Assembly: GCF_010672455.1 (NCBI RefSeq)
Contig: NZ_JAAHGO010000049.1
Location: 1 to 64,000 of the forward strand
Length of the DNA: 64,000 bases
Direction of reading: 5' to 3'
DNA from: Okeania sp. SIO2C9
GTDB lineage: Bacteria > Cyanobacteriota > Cyanobacteriia > Cyanobacteriales > Microcoleaceae
Part shown: positions 29,558 through 38,626 of the stretch, in pieces
Numbering within the stretch: position 1 is the stretch's first letter
Layout of the letters: the number at the start of each line of letters is the position of its first letter
Translations under genes and position numbers: made by a program
The notes under the pieces: model-generated
What the model was told of the DNA's origin: nothing
The model's database searches: none
Seen by the model: only the letters and a program-made list of their open reading frames with translations

Positions 29558-29799
29558 AGGGTTTGCTGAAAAAGTCTTATGGGTGAGGGTAGGAGACAGG
29601 AGACAGGAGACAGGAGATAGGAGAAATGGGAATTACAGAGGATGTAGTTGGAAGAATTGTTCCTTAATTTTTCGGCCCAACTCTTGCACAAAATGCTAGT
29701 TTTTTGAGCAATCTTTACCGAAAACAGGCGCACTTTTATCAACCTAAGAAGGCTGAAACCTTTATATGTCAATACTTTGATAGTTAATCAGCAAGCCCT
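29558..29799 (+). mobile_element. MITE with AGGGTTTGCTGA/TCAGCAAGCCCT ends, copy 2
   Basis: 242 bp. The ends match copy 1 (25180-25733). It has a short AGGAGAC array (29590-29625) but no nested element A. Flanks AATT and AATA give only an imperfect target duplication, in an AT-repeat background where it is hard to judge. Confidence 0.65.
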
Positions 29800-29858
29800 A
29801 ATAATTAATAATTAATTATTAATTATTAATTATTAATTGTTCCCTACTATAAGTTAAT

Positions 29859-30956
29859 TTAACTCAAATATAAATTCACAATCAAAGCCATAATAAATGT
29901 TAATTGTGCTGCTAAAACCATTAAATAAATTACAACCCGCGACCGAAATACTGATAATAACAAACCAACAGCTTTGATATCAATCATCGGTCCAAAAACC
30001 AAAAAAGCTAATAGGGAACCACTGGTAAAAGTTGCAGCAAATGATAAAGCAAAAAAAGCATCCACAGTCGAACAAATAGAAACAACTGCGGCCAAAGTCA
30101 GCATAGCAATAATTGAACTAATAGGACCCTGACCAAGACTCAGGATAAATTCACGGGGTGCAGCAACCTGAATCATTGCAGCGATCGCGCTACCAATAAC
30201 TAACACTCCACCTAAGTCTTGTAACTCTTGCACCATACTATTTAACAAAGATAAAAGTCGCTGTCGATCAGGTGCAACGAACAGAGATTTCCAACTCATA
30301 TCTTTGTTAGAAGTGGTTTTACTACCAACACCTAGTGGACTTTGATTCATAGTACTAGCTTCTACTTGCCAAAGTGGGATAGACTCCAGAGGCATAGATG
30401 TGCTAGACTGACCGAGAAAAAATGTTCCTGACTGTAAAAGAGGAGAAGTTTCAACTTTTTGAGAAACTGACTGTTGAGGTCTAGGCAATAGACGAGCAGT
30501 TGTAGCTTGCAATAACGGTCGCATATCCTTTTGTACGCTGAATACCCAACCAATAATTGTTGCTATTGCTAGAGAAAATACCACTCGTAAAACCACTATT
30601 TCTGGTTGGTCTCTAAAAGCAGTCCAAGTAGCCCAGATTACTATGGGATTTACTGTTGGAGCTGCCAATAAAAAACCAATTGCTACTGAAACTGGCACAC
30701 CTTGTAGTAATAAACGTCGAGCAACCGGAACATTACCACATTCACATACCGGGAACAAAAAACCAACTAAACTACCGACAAATGCTCCTAAAAGAGGGTT
30801 TTTAGGCAGATATGTAATTAATTTACGTTCATCAATAAACCACTGTAATATTCCGGATAAAATCACCCCCAACAGTAAAAATGGTATTGCTTCTACCAAT
30901 AAACTAAGAAAGAGGGTAAAAGCATTATTCAACTGATTTGTCAGCGTTGATGCCAT
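29859..30956 (-). CDS. Permease (DUF318/ArsP-like, YcgR/YraQ family)
   Basis: 365 residues, multipass. The first four or five helices include LFLSLLVEAIPFLLLGVILSG, then the family motif FPVCECGNVPVARRL and GFLLAAPTVNPIVIWATW. A cytosolic loop (about 135-230) precedes three or four more helices (GVLVIGSAIAAMIQ, ISSIIAMLTLAAVVSICS, FGPMIDIKAVGLLLSVF). The conserved cysteine pair in VCECG is characteristic. It is paired with the TIGR03943 gene 490 bp downstream; the two would normally be close, and the gap consists of inserted repeats. Substrate unknown; metal or metalloid export is a guess from distant ArsP similarity. Confidence 0.87.
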   Translation of the reverse strand: MASTLTNQLNNAFTLFLSLLVEAIPFLLLGVILSGILQWFIDERKLITYLPKNPLLGAFVGSLVGFLFPVCECGNVPVARRLLLQGVPVSVAIGFLLAAPTVNPIVIWATWTAFRDQPEIVVLRVVFSLAIATIIGWVFSVQKDMRPLLQATTARLLPRPQQSVSQKVETSPLLQSGTFFLGQSSTSMPLESIPLWQVEASTMNQSPLGVGSKTTSNKDMSWKSLFVAPDRQRLLSLLNSMVQELQDLGGVLVIGSAIAAMIQVAAPREFILSLGQGPISSIIAMLTLAAVVSICSTVDAFFALSFAATFTSGSLLAFLVFGPMIDIKAVGLLLSVFRSRVVIYLMVLAAQLTFIMALIVNLYLS

Positions 30957-31159
30957 CTTTATATTTACTTTAGATTTACTCTTTAAACTTTTTTTCCTAA
31001 GTATTTTCTTTGGTTCAATAATCGCCTAGGGATCGATATTAATTATTTAAATAACTATACATATATTTACAATGTGAGTATATACTAAAGTAATCTAGAA
31101 TAATTAGCCTCTCTAGGTATATACAATTTCTTTCGACAAATAAATAATATTGAAGTTTT

Positions 31160-32224
31160 ATGGTTAACTTATCTAGCTTTAAGTCCTTAATCTTACCACC
31201 TCTTGAAAACTCCCTGCCAAAAACTTTTCAGGAGTTAACTTTACAAAATTTATCGTTATATGGTTTTCAAGTTGACAGTAATCAATCAGGAGAAGTGGCT
31301 GCTTTAAGACTAGAAGCTGAACCAAGATTGCCAGGAATAATCTTAACTGAAGAGGGACATATCTCAGGAATGATTTCCCGACAGCGATTTTTGGAGTATC
31401 TGAGTCGCCCTTTTGGACGAGAACTATTTCTCAAAAGGTCTTTAAAGACTTTGTATGAGTTCGCTTACACAGATTTTTTAGTGATGCCTGGAGATACTAA
31501 AGTTATAGAAGCTAGTAGTAAAGCTTTACAGAGACCAACTAACCAAGCTTATGAACCAATTGTGGTTGAAATCGAACCCTATGTCTACAGAATTTTAGAT
31601 GTCCATCATCTGCTAATAGCTCAATGTCATATTCATGAATTGGCCAGTAATTTACTCCATGAACTTTATCAAGAATTGGAGACAGCTCACCAAGAATTAG
31701 AACTTCAAGCTTCTTTAGATGCTTTGACTCAAGTTGCTAATCGTAGAAGATTTGACCAATATCTAGCTCAACAATGGTTCCAAACGTCTAAAGAGCAGAA
31801 CTCTATATCCCTCATCATGGCAGATATTGATTGTTTTAAAGGTTACAATGACACTTATGGTCATCAAGCTGGAGATAAATGTCTCAAACAAGTAGCTTTG
31901 GCAATCAATCAAGCTGTTCAAATGTCACTTCAAACAAATAAGGAAAATTTAGTAGCTCGTTATGGAGGAGAAGAATTTGCTATAGTTTTACCCAAGATAA
32001 ATGCTATTGATGCTGTTTCTGTAGCTGAAAAAATTCGTTCTCATGTCAAGTCATTAAATATTATTCATCAAGCTTCTGTTGCCTCAAAAGTTGTAACTTT
32101 AAGTTTAGGACTCGCCACAACTGTACCTCAACTGGGTGGCTCACGAGAAGCATTAATTTCTGAAGCAGATCGAGCACTTTATCAAGCTAAAATTAAAGGC
32201 CGCGATCGCGTTCTCCTTAGTTAA
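31160..32224 (+). CDS. GGDEF-domain diguanylate cyclase
   Basis: 354 residues. The N-terminal 165 residues resemble the CBS-like sensor of cyanobacterial cyclases (EGHISGMISRQRFLEYLSRP, then IEPYVYRILDVHHLLIAQ). A coiled stretch (ELYQELETAHQELELQ) leads to a complete GGDEF domain: DALTQVANRRRFDQYL, MADIDCFKGYNDTYGHQAGD and the active-site YGGEEF (GGEEF at 269-273). It should make cyclic di-GMP from two GTP. The RxxD inhibitory site normally found just before the motif is absent, so product inhibition may be weak. Cytosolic. It is divergent from the permease and monocistronic. Confidence 0.93.
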   Translation: MVNLSSFKSLILPPLENSLPKTFQELTLQNLSLYGFQVDSNQSGEVAALRLEAEPRLPGIILTEEGHISGMISRQRFLEYLSRPFGRELFLKRSLKTLYEFAYTDFLVMPGDTKVIEASSKALQRPTNQAYEPIVVEIEPYVYRILDVHHLLIAQCHIHELASNLLHELYQELETAHQELELQASLDALTQVANRRRFDQYLAQQWFQTSKEQNSISLIMADIDCFKGYNDTYGHQAGDKCLKQVALAINQAVQMSLQTNKENLVARYGGEEFAIVLPKINAIDAVSVAEKIRSHVKSLNIIHQASVASKVVTLSLGLATTVPQLGGSREALISEADRALYQAKIKGRDRVLLS

Positions 32225-32592
32225 GGTTAGCTCTGGATAAATTATATCACCTCCGGTAGAATCGTTAGTGTATAAAATTACGTCACAATTAGAGGGAACC
32301 CTTCTTCCTGATAACTCCTGTTCTCTGTCTCCCTTTCATCAAACTTTAGGTATATAACCGGACATGATATTACAGTGCTTTTCAAATGAATGAACCACAA
32401 ATATCTAAAATAGAACTGTATAAGGAGTAATCGCCTCAACTTATAGTTGAATATTAATGATGAGCATCAAAAATTATCATCAACTTTCTTCAAATAACAA
32501 ATCAACCGTTTTCAGATTTATTCAGCGAACCCTAAATATTGCTTAACTATTCAAGCTAATTTTCTGCTTCTAACTTCTTGAATCAACTAATT

Positions 32593-33210
32593 TTATTTCT
32601 GAGTACGACGACTTCTAGGAGGAACGACTTTTGGGGAAGTTGATTTACCGGGAGTGGACTTACGTCGCTGTTTCTGAGGCTTGACTTTGGGAATTAAGCT
32701 AGATAAACCTTTCGTTTTGAAGCGTTTGTAAGCTGAACTACTCCAGTCACTAACAGAATGACTCATTGCACCAAGTTCTAGACCCACTAATAAAGCGATT
32801 ACTTCTTGATAATGCAGGGAAAGCGATTGCCATAAGCTTTCAACAAACCCTAAAATACTCCATTCCAGCCCCAGTAATTCATCTATAATTAAACCAAATA
32901 CAACCACCATTCCCAGCCATGTCAAAATATACAGCAGTCGTAGTGCAGTACCAATTATAGGTCCGTGAGATAAAAAGGAGCGATGATTCAGACTTGTTTG
33001 GTAGGGTCGCCAAAGCCACTTAAACCAACCCCATCGTTGAAATTGCCGAGAATTAATGTCCAGGTCTGGGCCAAACATTAGCCCACTGAACAAAAAACTC
33101 CCAGAAACAAATAAGGTTAAGTGGGTACTACGAATTAACCCAAAGCTTAAGCTTGTTACTATGGGTAAACTCCACAAGGTTATCCGGTCATGGGTGCTAC
33201 CACTGGGCAT
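32593..33210 (-). CDS. DUF2227 putative metal-binding membrane protein
   Basis: 205 residues. It starts MPSGSTHDRITLW and has FGPDLDINSRQFQRWGWFKW, NHRSFLSHGPIIGT and GAMSHSVSDWSSS, with histidines and aspartates in the order typical of DUF2227. Two or three membrane helices are likely (about 15-45, 85-110, 125-150). The basic tail (KPQKQRRKSTPGKSTSPKVV) is variable. The family is proposed to bind metal and resembles membrane-bound hydrolases; no activity is known to me. It lies alone, 112 bp from a tRNA gene that is read away from it. Confidence 0.88.
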   Translation of the reverse strand: MPSGSTHDRITLWSLPIVTSLSFGLIRSTHLTLFVSGSFLFSGLMFGPDLDINSRQFQRWGWFKWLWRPYQTSLNHRSFLSHGPIIGTALRLLYILTWLGMVVVFGLIIDELLGLEWSILGFVESLWQSLSLHYQEVIALLVGLELGAMSHSVSDWSSSAYKRFKTKGLSSLIPKVKPQKQRRKSTPGKSTSPKVVPPRSRRTQK

Positions 33211-33284
33211 AGCAGATTTAATCTAGGCCAAAAAATGCATAATCTATTTATCAAACTTAGCAGATAAAAGATACTTTTTTTTAC

Positions 33285-33312
33285 TTGCATATTTAGTAAG
33301 ATGTGTTATACT
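33285..33312 (+). promoter_or_regulatory. Promoter of tRNA-Val
   Basis: TTGCAT at 33285-33290, a 16-bp spacer, and TATACT at 33307-33312. Transcription would start about 33319, just before the mature 5' end at 33323. Close to the sigma-70 consensus and correctly placed. Confidence 0.7.
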
Positions 33313-33322
33313 TATAAAAGTT

Positions 33323-33394
<72 letters not shown>

Positions 33395-33851
33395 TAAAAT
33401 AAATCTAGGTATTAGTTAAGTTTATGTTTTTGGTAATCATTTTTGATTCCTAAATTTAATTAGATAATCTTAGATAATCAAAACCATTTATATACTTATT
33501 CTTAATTTATACCTTAATTTTCTCCTTTTCCAGTCTCTGTGAAATGTTGACTATATTAGTTTTGACTTTAGTGGACTAGACTACTTCTGATTTAAGCATA
33601 TCTACTTTGAAGTGAAAGTCCCAGTATTAGAGCTGATTTTTAACTCGTGCTAAAACCCTTATTTCATCTAACTCTCAGGGATTTAGGCATTATTGGACTA
33701 TAACTCCCAAAACCCTTGTATTGCCAGAGATTCAGCCTCTTAATATTTATTTGAGAAATCAGCTCTTAATGAAAATTGAATGGATATATTTGTATAGGTA
33801 CTTATTACTTTTAATTCGCACAAAGGCGATCGCCATATCAAATTTTATTTG

Positions 33852-34012
33852 ACCGAATAATTAATCATTAATCATTATTAATTAAATAATTCAGCTTTAT
33901 TAGCCTCCCTTTTCAAGGGGAAAATAAAGAAATAATATTTCCTTATGTTCAATCAAGAACGGTTTTAACCAGAGGTAATTATCCATTATCCATTATCCAT
34001 TATCCATTAATG
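33852..34012 (+). repeat. Hairpin element 'A', copy 7 (degenerate)
   Basis: ACCGAATAATTAATC start, CCTCCCTTTTCAAGGGG hairpin, AACGGTTTTAACCAGAGG near the end, and a CCATTAT heptamer tail (33979-34010). The middle is lost. Confidence 0.5.
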
Positions 34013-34111
34013 AACGGACAATCAAGGTTTAATATCATGTCCGAAGGCAATCGTTTGTGTAAAAGTTAGCGTGGATATCTATAGGAAATTTAAGTTTTTT
34101 TTCTTGCTCTT

Positions 34112-34319
34112 ATACCAAATTCAAAAAAGGTAGTTACATCTTAATTTGTGATTTATTGCTACAATTAAAAATTGTATATATCCATCAAATGTCAAAATTA
34201 AGCATTTTTTCCTCTTTTTTATCCAGTTTTTCTTTCCCTGTTGTCTGTTCCCTGTTGTTTGTTCCCTGTTGCCTGTTGCCCGTCTCGAGACTGTAGCAAT
34301 ATTTTATGAAATTGGCATT
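34112..34319 (+). repeat. ATACCAAATTC-ended repeat 'C', copy 1
   Basis: Begins ATACCAAATTCAAAAAAGG and ends TTATGAAATTGGCAT, imperfect inverted ends. Includes TCAAAATTAAGCATTTTTTC, a CTGTTCC/CTGTTGC heptamer run and CTGTAGCAATATTTTATGA. Copies occur at 51316-51494 and, without the left end, at 61931-62049. Confidence 0.55.
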
Positions 34320-34522
34320 AAGCCTTCCTGCCTTCCGGAGCTGTTGCCTACCTTTGCTATACAACAACGATGCTACCCGACACGATGTCAAGCTTGTGCC
34401 TCTATACCACGGACCTTCACTATACAAGCAGCAAACAAGAAAAATTTTTCCTTTTAGTAAATCCTCTTCTTTTCAATTAAAGGTAAAGGTAATAGTTAAT
34501 TATTAATTGTTAAAATTCTATC

Positions 34523-36082
34523 CTATTCTTCTGGTGCCTTCTCTTGAACTCCCTGTATAATTCTAGATAATTCACTTTTCTCGTTAACTACAATTCTAGT
34601 AGGAGAACCACTAATAATTCTTTCATAGCTACGGAAGGAATCTTTAATCTCAGGACCATTTGATGTTATTGTATATTCTCTAATTCCTTTATCATGCCAT
34701 GAACCACGCATTTTGAAGACATTAATAGCCCGGGACATTTCACCACGAATTTCGACATACTGTAGCATGATGATTGTATCAGTAATAGTAGAAATATGAG
34801 TATTTGTAATAGAATGAGACCCCATAAATTGATCGGTGGTATTAGTAAAAAAGCCTGTTATTTCTTCTTGCTTGGCAAAACCTGTAACCCCAATCACAAA
34901 TTGTCTAAAGGCATTATTGCTTACTCCTCTTGCCAAAGCAGATAGAGAATCAATAGCTATTCTAGAAGGTTTAAAGTTGGCAATTTCTGATTTAATAATT
35001 TGTAAGTGGTCTTCTAAACCTGCTGATTCTGGGTAGCTACACAAGATTCTTAATAATCCCTTTTTTTCTAATTCTTCAAAATCTATACCCCAAGAATAGG
35101 CATTACGAAATAATTGAGCACGAGATTCTTCATAAGCAAAAAGCATCGCAGGTTCATTATTTGTACAACCATTTTCTAAGAATTTACTTACTAAAAGAGT
35201 TTTTCCTGTACCTGTAGCTCCAGTTGCTAATATGATTGAATCTTTAAAGAAACCACCTCCACACATTTTATCTAGAACTTCATCTCCAGAGGAAACTCTA
35301 ACATTTGAAGAACGTTGAGTTAGTCGCATTGCTCCTAGTGGGAATATATTTACACCATCATTAGTAATCGTAAATGGATATTCCCCCTTCATGTGGGTTG
35401 TCCCCCTAAGTTTTAAGATTTCCATGGTTCGCCTTCTACGCTCGCCTTCTAGAGCATTACGAACTATAACAACATTATCCGAGACAAATTCTTCTACTCC
35501 AAATCTGGCTACTGGACCATATTCTTCTACTCTTTCTGTAGTCATAATTGTAGTTGCACCAACTTGTTTGAGTCGGGCAACTAAACGAAATATTTCTCTT
35601 CTAACTACAGAAGCAGCATCATATTGTTGAAATACAGCAGTTACTGAATCAATAGAAACTCTTCTTGCTTTGTATTTACGAATGGCATATTGAATTCTTT
35701 CTATTAAGGCAGATAAATCAAAATTTCCTACTATATCTTGCCCCTCTGGATCGGGAGAAGCATCTAGTATAAATAATTTCCCATCATTAACTAATTTTTG
35801 TAAATTCCAACCAAAACTGTAGGCGTTTTTAATAATATCGTGGGGAGATTCTTCAAAGGTTACAAATACTCCTGGTTCATCAAAATAGATAATTCCATTG
35901 TAAAGAAACTGAATAGCAAGCAATGTCTTACCAGTTCCAGATGTACCACTTACTAATGTGGTTCTGCCAACTGGCATACCCCCATGACTGATGTCGTCAA
36001 ACCCCTCAATCATGGTCCGAATCTTTTCAACTCCTACTGTTGCTATTTCATCTCTTTTAATAGATTCACTATTTTCATTCAT
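34523..36082 (-). CDS. kaiC: Circadian clock ATPase/kinase KaiC
   Basis: 519 residues, the same length as Synechococcus elongatus KaiC, with numbering that aligns. The CI Walker A is GTSGTGKT (46-53) with catalytic Glu77-Glu78. The CII Walker A is GATGTGKT (288-295) with Glu318-Glu319. The phosphorylation sites Ser431 and Thr432 (HISTITD) and Thr426 are present. The C-terminal peptide that binds KaiA (SGSPTRIVVNEKSELSRII) is complete. KaiC hexamers run the post-translational oscillator: CI ATPase, and CII autokinase/autophosphatase. kaiB lies 258 bp upstream on the same strand. The repeat debris 9 bp beyond the stop leaves no obvious terminator. Confidence 0.98.
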   Translation of the reverse strand: MNENSESIKRDEIATVGVEKIRTMIEGFDDISHGGMPVGRTTLVSGTSGTGKTLLAIQFLYNGIIYFDEPGVFVTFEESPHDIIKNAYSFGWNLQKLVNDGKLFILDASPDPEGQDIVGNFDLSALIERIQYAIRKYKARRVSIDSVTAVFQQYDAASVVRREIFRLVARLKQVGATTIMTTERVEEYGPVARFGVEEFVSDNVVIVRNALEGERRRRTMEILKLRGTTHMKGEYPFTITNDGVNIFPLGAMRLTQRSSNVRVSSGDEVLDKMCGGGFFKDSIILATGATGTGKTLLVSKFLENGCTNNEPAMLFAYEESRAQLFRNAYSWGIDFEELEKKGLLRILCSYPESAGLEDHLQIIKSEIANFKPSRIAIDSLSALARGVSNNAFRQFVIGVTGFAKQEEITGFFTNTTDQFMGSHSITNTHISTITDTIIMLQYVEIRGEMSRAINVFKMRGSWHDKGIREYTITSNGPEIKDSFRSYERIISGSPTRIVVNEKSELSRIIQGVQEKAPEE

Positions 36083-36340
36083 ATTTTTATCTTTGGAATA
36101 TTAAAAAAATTTTAGCTATCCGCAAATATATAAATATATCTACATATATCAGGATTGTCGCACCATAATGTACAGTTTATGGCATTTTTAATTTTGGTAG
36201 AACACAGAGAAGTCTGCTCTCTGGCTTTTGCTTGAAGGCAAAAGTCTATATGCCATACCTCAATAAAAATCACGACTATGTCCAGAGTACTTATATCACA
36301 AAATACTAAAATTTATGTTAATTGTATCAAGAAGTTCATT

Positions 36341-36655
36341 TTAGAGATTAAATTCGTCTTCATTGAGTTCCTCATAAAGTAGATCTAATCCAATTAATAC
36401 TTTTTCTCTATCTGAAAGATCCCCAATAATTTTTCTCACAGGTGGGGGTAATATTTTTGACAAAGTTGGTGTGGCCAATATTTTATCCTCTTCTGCTAAT
36501 TGAGGATTTTTTAGTACATCTATTACTTTTAGGGCATAAACTCCTTGAAATTCTTGCTCAAGGATTTCTTTGAGTGTCTTTAGCGCCCGCACAGAATTAG
36601 GAGTATTTCCAGCAACGTACAACTTTAAAACGTAGGTTTTCTTCAGGGGACTCAT
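36341..36655 (-). CDS. kaiB: Circadian clock protein KaiB
   Basis: 104 residues, normal length, with a thioredoxin-like fold. [39 protein letters not shown] and [20 protein letters not shown] are diagnostic of the fold-switching KaiB that binds the CI ring of KaiC and sequesters KaiA. It lies between kaiA (550 bp upstream) and kaiC (258 bp downstream), all on the minus strand. The wide kaiA-kaiB gap suggests a separate kaiBC promoter. Confidence 0.98.
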   Translation of the reverse strand: MSPLKKTYVLKLYVAGNTPNSVRALKTLKEILEQEFQGVYALKVIDVLKNPQLAEEDKILATPTLSKILPPPVRKIIGDLSDREKVLIGLDLLYEELNEDEFNL

Positions 36656-37205
36656 AGTTATTCTCTAGTGATTTTTTTGCTGTTTGAAGAGTTTTTTCTT
36701 GATGAACAGAGTTTTTAACTATGTTTAAATTTTACAAAATTTACAAAAAAAATTATATTTTTTATCCTCCTAAGGTAGAGGTTAGCAGGGAGTAAGGGAT
36801 AGTTACTTTTGTCTACCCCTTTTCACTATTGGGTTTAATGTTCCACGGCTCATCTTTAAGATTAATCAATCTGGGTGGAGTTTAATCCCCACCTCAATTG
36901 CCCCAACTCCCATACGTTCCAAATTCGACGGTTCTTCTACCCAATTCCCTTGTTCAATTTGAAGGTTCATTTATTCATTGAAATATATTTGATAATGTAA
37001 AAGTCTTAAACTTTATTAAAGGCACATTATTTATTTATAAAATAAAATTTTCAATCAAGAATACTTTACCTGGTATGTATATTGAAAGTTCTTAAGCTTA
37101 CCTATATATTTATGAACTTTACACTTACTTTTCATAAATAGTTAGACTATCATTTCAGTGCTACAATCTTGAGCTAGTTAATTATTATTTTATAATTTCA
37201 AGTTT
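36656..37205. other. kaiA-kaiB intergenic region
   Basis: 550 bp, AT-rich, presumably with the kaiBC promoter. A copy of double-hairpin repeat B (36831-36893) lies in the middle. I cannot identify promoter boxes with confidence. Confidence 0.5.
36831..36893 (+). repeat. Double-hairpin repeat 'B', copy 4 (diverged)
   Basis: GGGTTTAATGTTCCACGGC and GGGTGGAGTTTAATCCCCACC in the order of the other B copies. It is not followed by a clear heptamer array, unlike copies 1 to 3. Confidence 0.4.
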
Positions 37206-38177
37206 TTAAGATTCTCTAGGAATAGAACGTCGGTACATTTCACATAGGTGTGCTATTGTATCTATAAGAGTTAATCGGTAATCTAGTAATATTTCCTCAC
37301 TACGTCCTTCTAACTGTAATTGTTTGGAAAATTCATCCATTAAGTCCATGTGAATTTCTACAATTTGTGTTACAGGAACATCTGAGAAAAAACATAAATT
37401 GACAAACTCATCTATTTGATTGTTGAGGGAATTATCTTTAGAAAAATATTTGAGAACAATGTGACGGTAATCTAAGTTAAGTTTATCTAAAAACTTACGT
37501 CGCTCTTCTGGAGGCATATTCCTAATGAAATTTATGGGATTCCTTTTGTAATACACACCGAGGTATCCTAATCTTTCTCTTAATTTTTCAGATAGTCTAC
37601 GTTGTTGTTGATTGAGTGAATTTTTGGTACTATCATCGGCAATTTGACTAGATTTTTGAGATTTATCTGTTGAAGAATTACTGGGAGAAAGTTTCAGAAA
37701 TTTTTGAATTGACTGCCCAATATAAAAATCAATTTGGCTTAGTTGGTTGATTAATAATGAAACTTCTGCTTCGTGGTAAATAAAACTTGAATCGTTATGC
37801 TGTTCGTGAGATTTAGTAAAATTAGTATTAGCTAAACTATGATTATTCTCGTCGCGTTCAGATTTAAGTTGTTTGATAATTACAGCAGGTAGTAAAATTG
37901 ATTGATATTGTAACTTCTCAATCAAAGAAGTTAGTTCAGAATATTCTTGGAATATCAGACAATCTATGTTATTATTTTCCTCAACAAGCTGGAAAAATTC
38001 TCTGGAAGAATTAGTCAGTGCCACAAGATAGCGATCGCTACTTAGTAATTTCATTACTGAATTAGCAAATTGATCGTCATATAGGTATACACAGACAGAT
38101 ATTTGAGTAGACAAAGTTTTAGGTACAGTAGTTAAATCTTGGTTAGGGTTAGAATCTTTATCTTGAGAAATCTCCAT
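37206..38177 (-). CDS. kaiA: Circadian clock protein KaiA
   Basis: 323 residues, full-length type. The N-terminal pseudo-receiver is about 25-170 (ISVCVYLYDDQFANSVMKLL; no phosphoacceptor context). A polar linker rich in Ser/Asn (about 170-190) follows. The C-terminal four-helix KaiC-binding domain contains LRERLGYLGVYYKRNP, RNMPPEERRKFLDKLNLDYR and DVPVTQIVEIHMDLMDEFSK. KaiA stimulates KaiC phosphorylation. It is the first gene of the kai cluster; the divergent kinase gene starts 449 bp away, so the two may share a control region (38178-38626). Confidence 0.96.
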   Translation of the reverse strand: MEISQDKDSNPNQDLTTVPKTLSTQISVCVYLYDDQFANSVMKLLSSDRYLVALTNSSREFFQLVEENNNIDCLIFQEYSELTSLIEKLQYQSILLPAVIIKQLKSERDENNHSLANTNFTKSHEQHNDSSFIYHEAEVSLLINQLSQIDFYIGQSIQKFLKLSPSNSSTDKSQKSSQIADDSTKNSLNQQQRRLSEKLRERLGYLGVYYKRNPINFIRNMPPEERRKFLDKLNLDYRHIVLKYFSKDNSLNNQIDEFVNLCFFSDVPVTQIVEIHMDLMDEFSKQLQLEGRSEEILLDYRLTLIDTIAHLCEMYRRSIPRES

Positions 38178-38626
38178 TACAAAATAATTATTATATTAAA
38201 CATCTAAACACAAACTTTAACAAATATTAACATATATCGTCTCTATATTTTCTTTGTAAGGAAGATAGCATAAGGAATATAGCTTGATTATGAATAATAT
38301 GCACCCAAATTATATTTAATTTCCCAACCCAAACTCAAGAATATCTCTAACATAGCACTAGCTTAACGCAGTTGTATCCGTGTACAGGATATTTAATTCT
38401 GTGGTGATCACCAATCAGTATCAAGATTTTAACTAACCGTAAATTATAGAGAAGTTTCCTACAAGCGTGTTAACGTAACGTAGCTATTTTTCATAATCTT
38501 GTAGATAGTAGATAAATGTGGGGATAATTAGGTTTAGTAATAATGGCCAAAATTATGGTTAGGTTAGTCAAAATACGCTCATCGAATTACGAACTTTCTC
38601 TCAGCATATAATATGCTCTAACTTTC

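Larger units (their letters stand above)
33395..34522. other. 1.1-kb intergenic region downstream of tRNA-Val
   Basis: No gene seen. 33395-33850 is unremarkable AT-rich sequence. The rest is repeats: a degenerate hairpin element A (33852-34012), a palindrome-ended element (34112-34319) and an A-like tail (34436-34514) that ends 9 bp from the kaiC stop codon. Confidence 0.55.
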
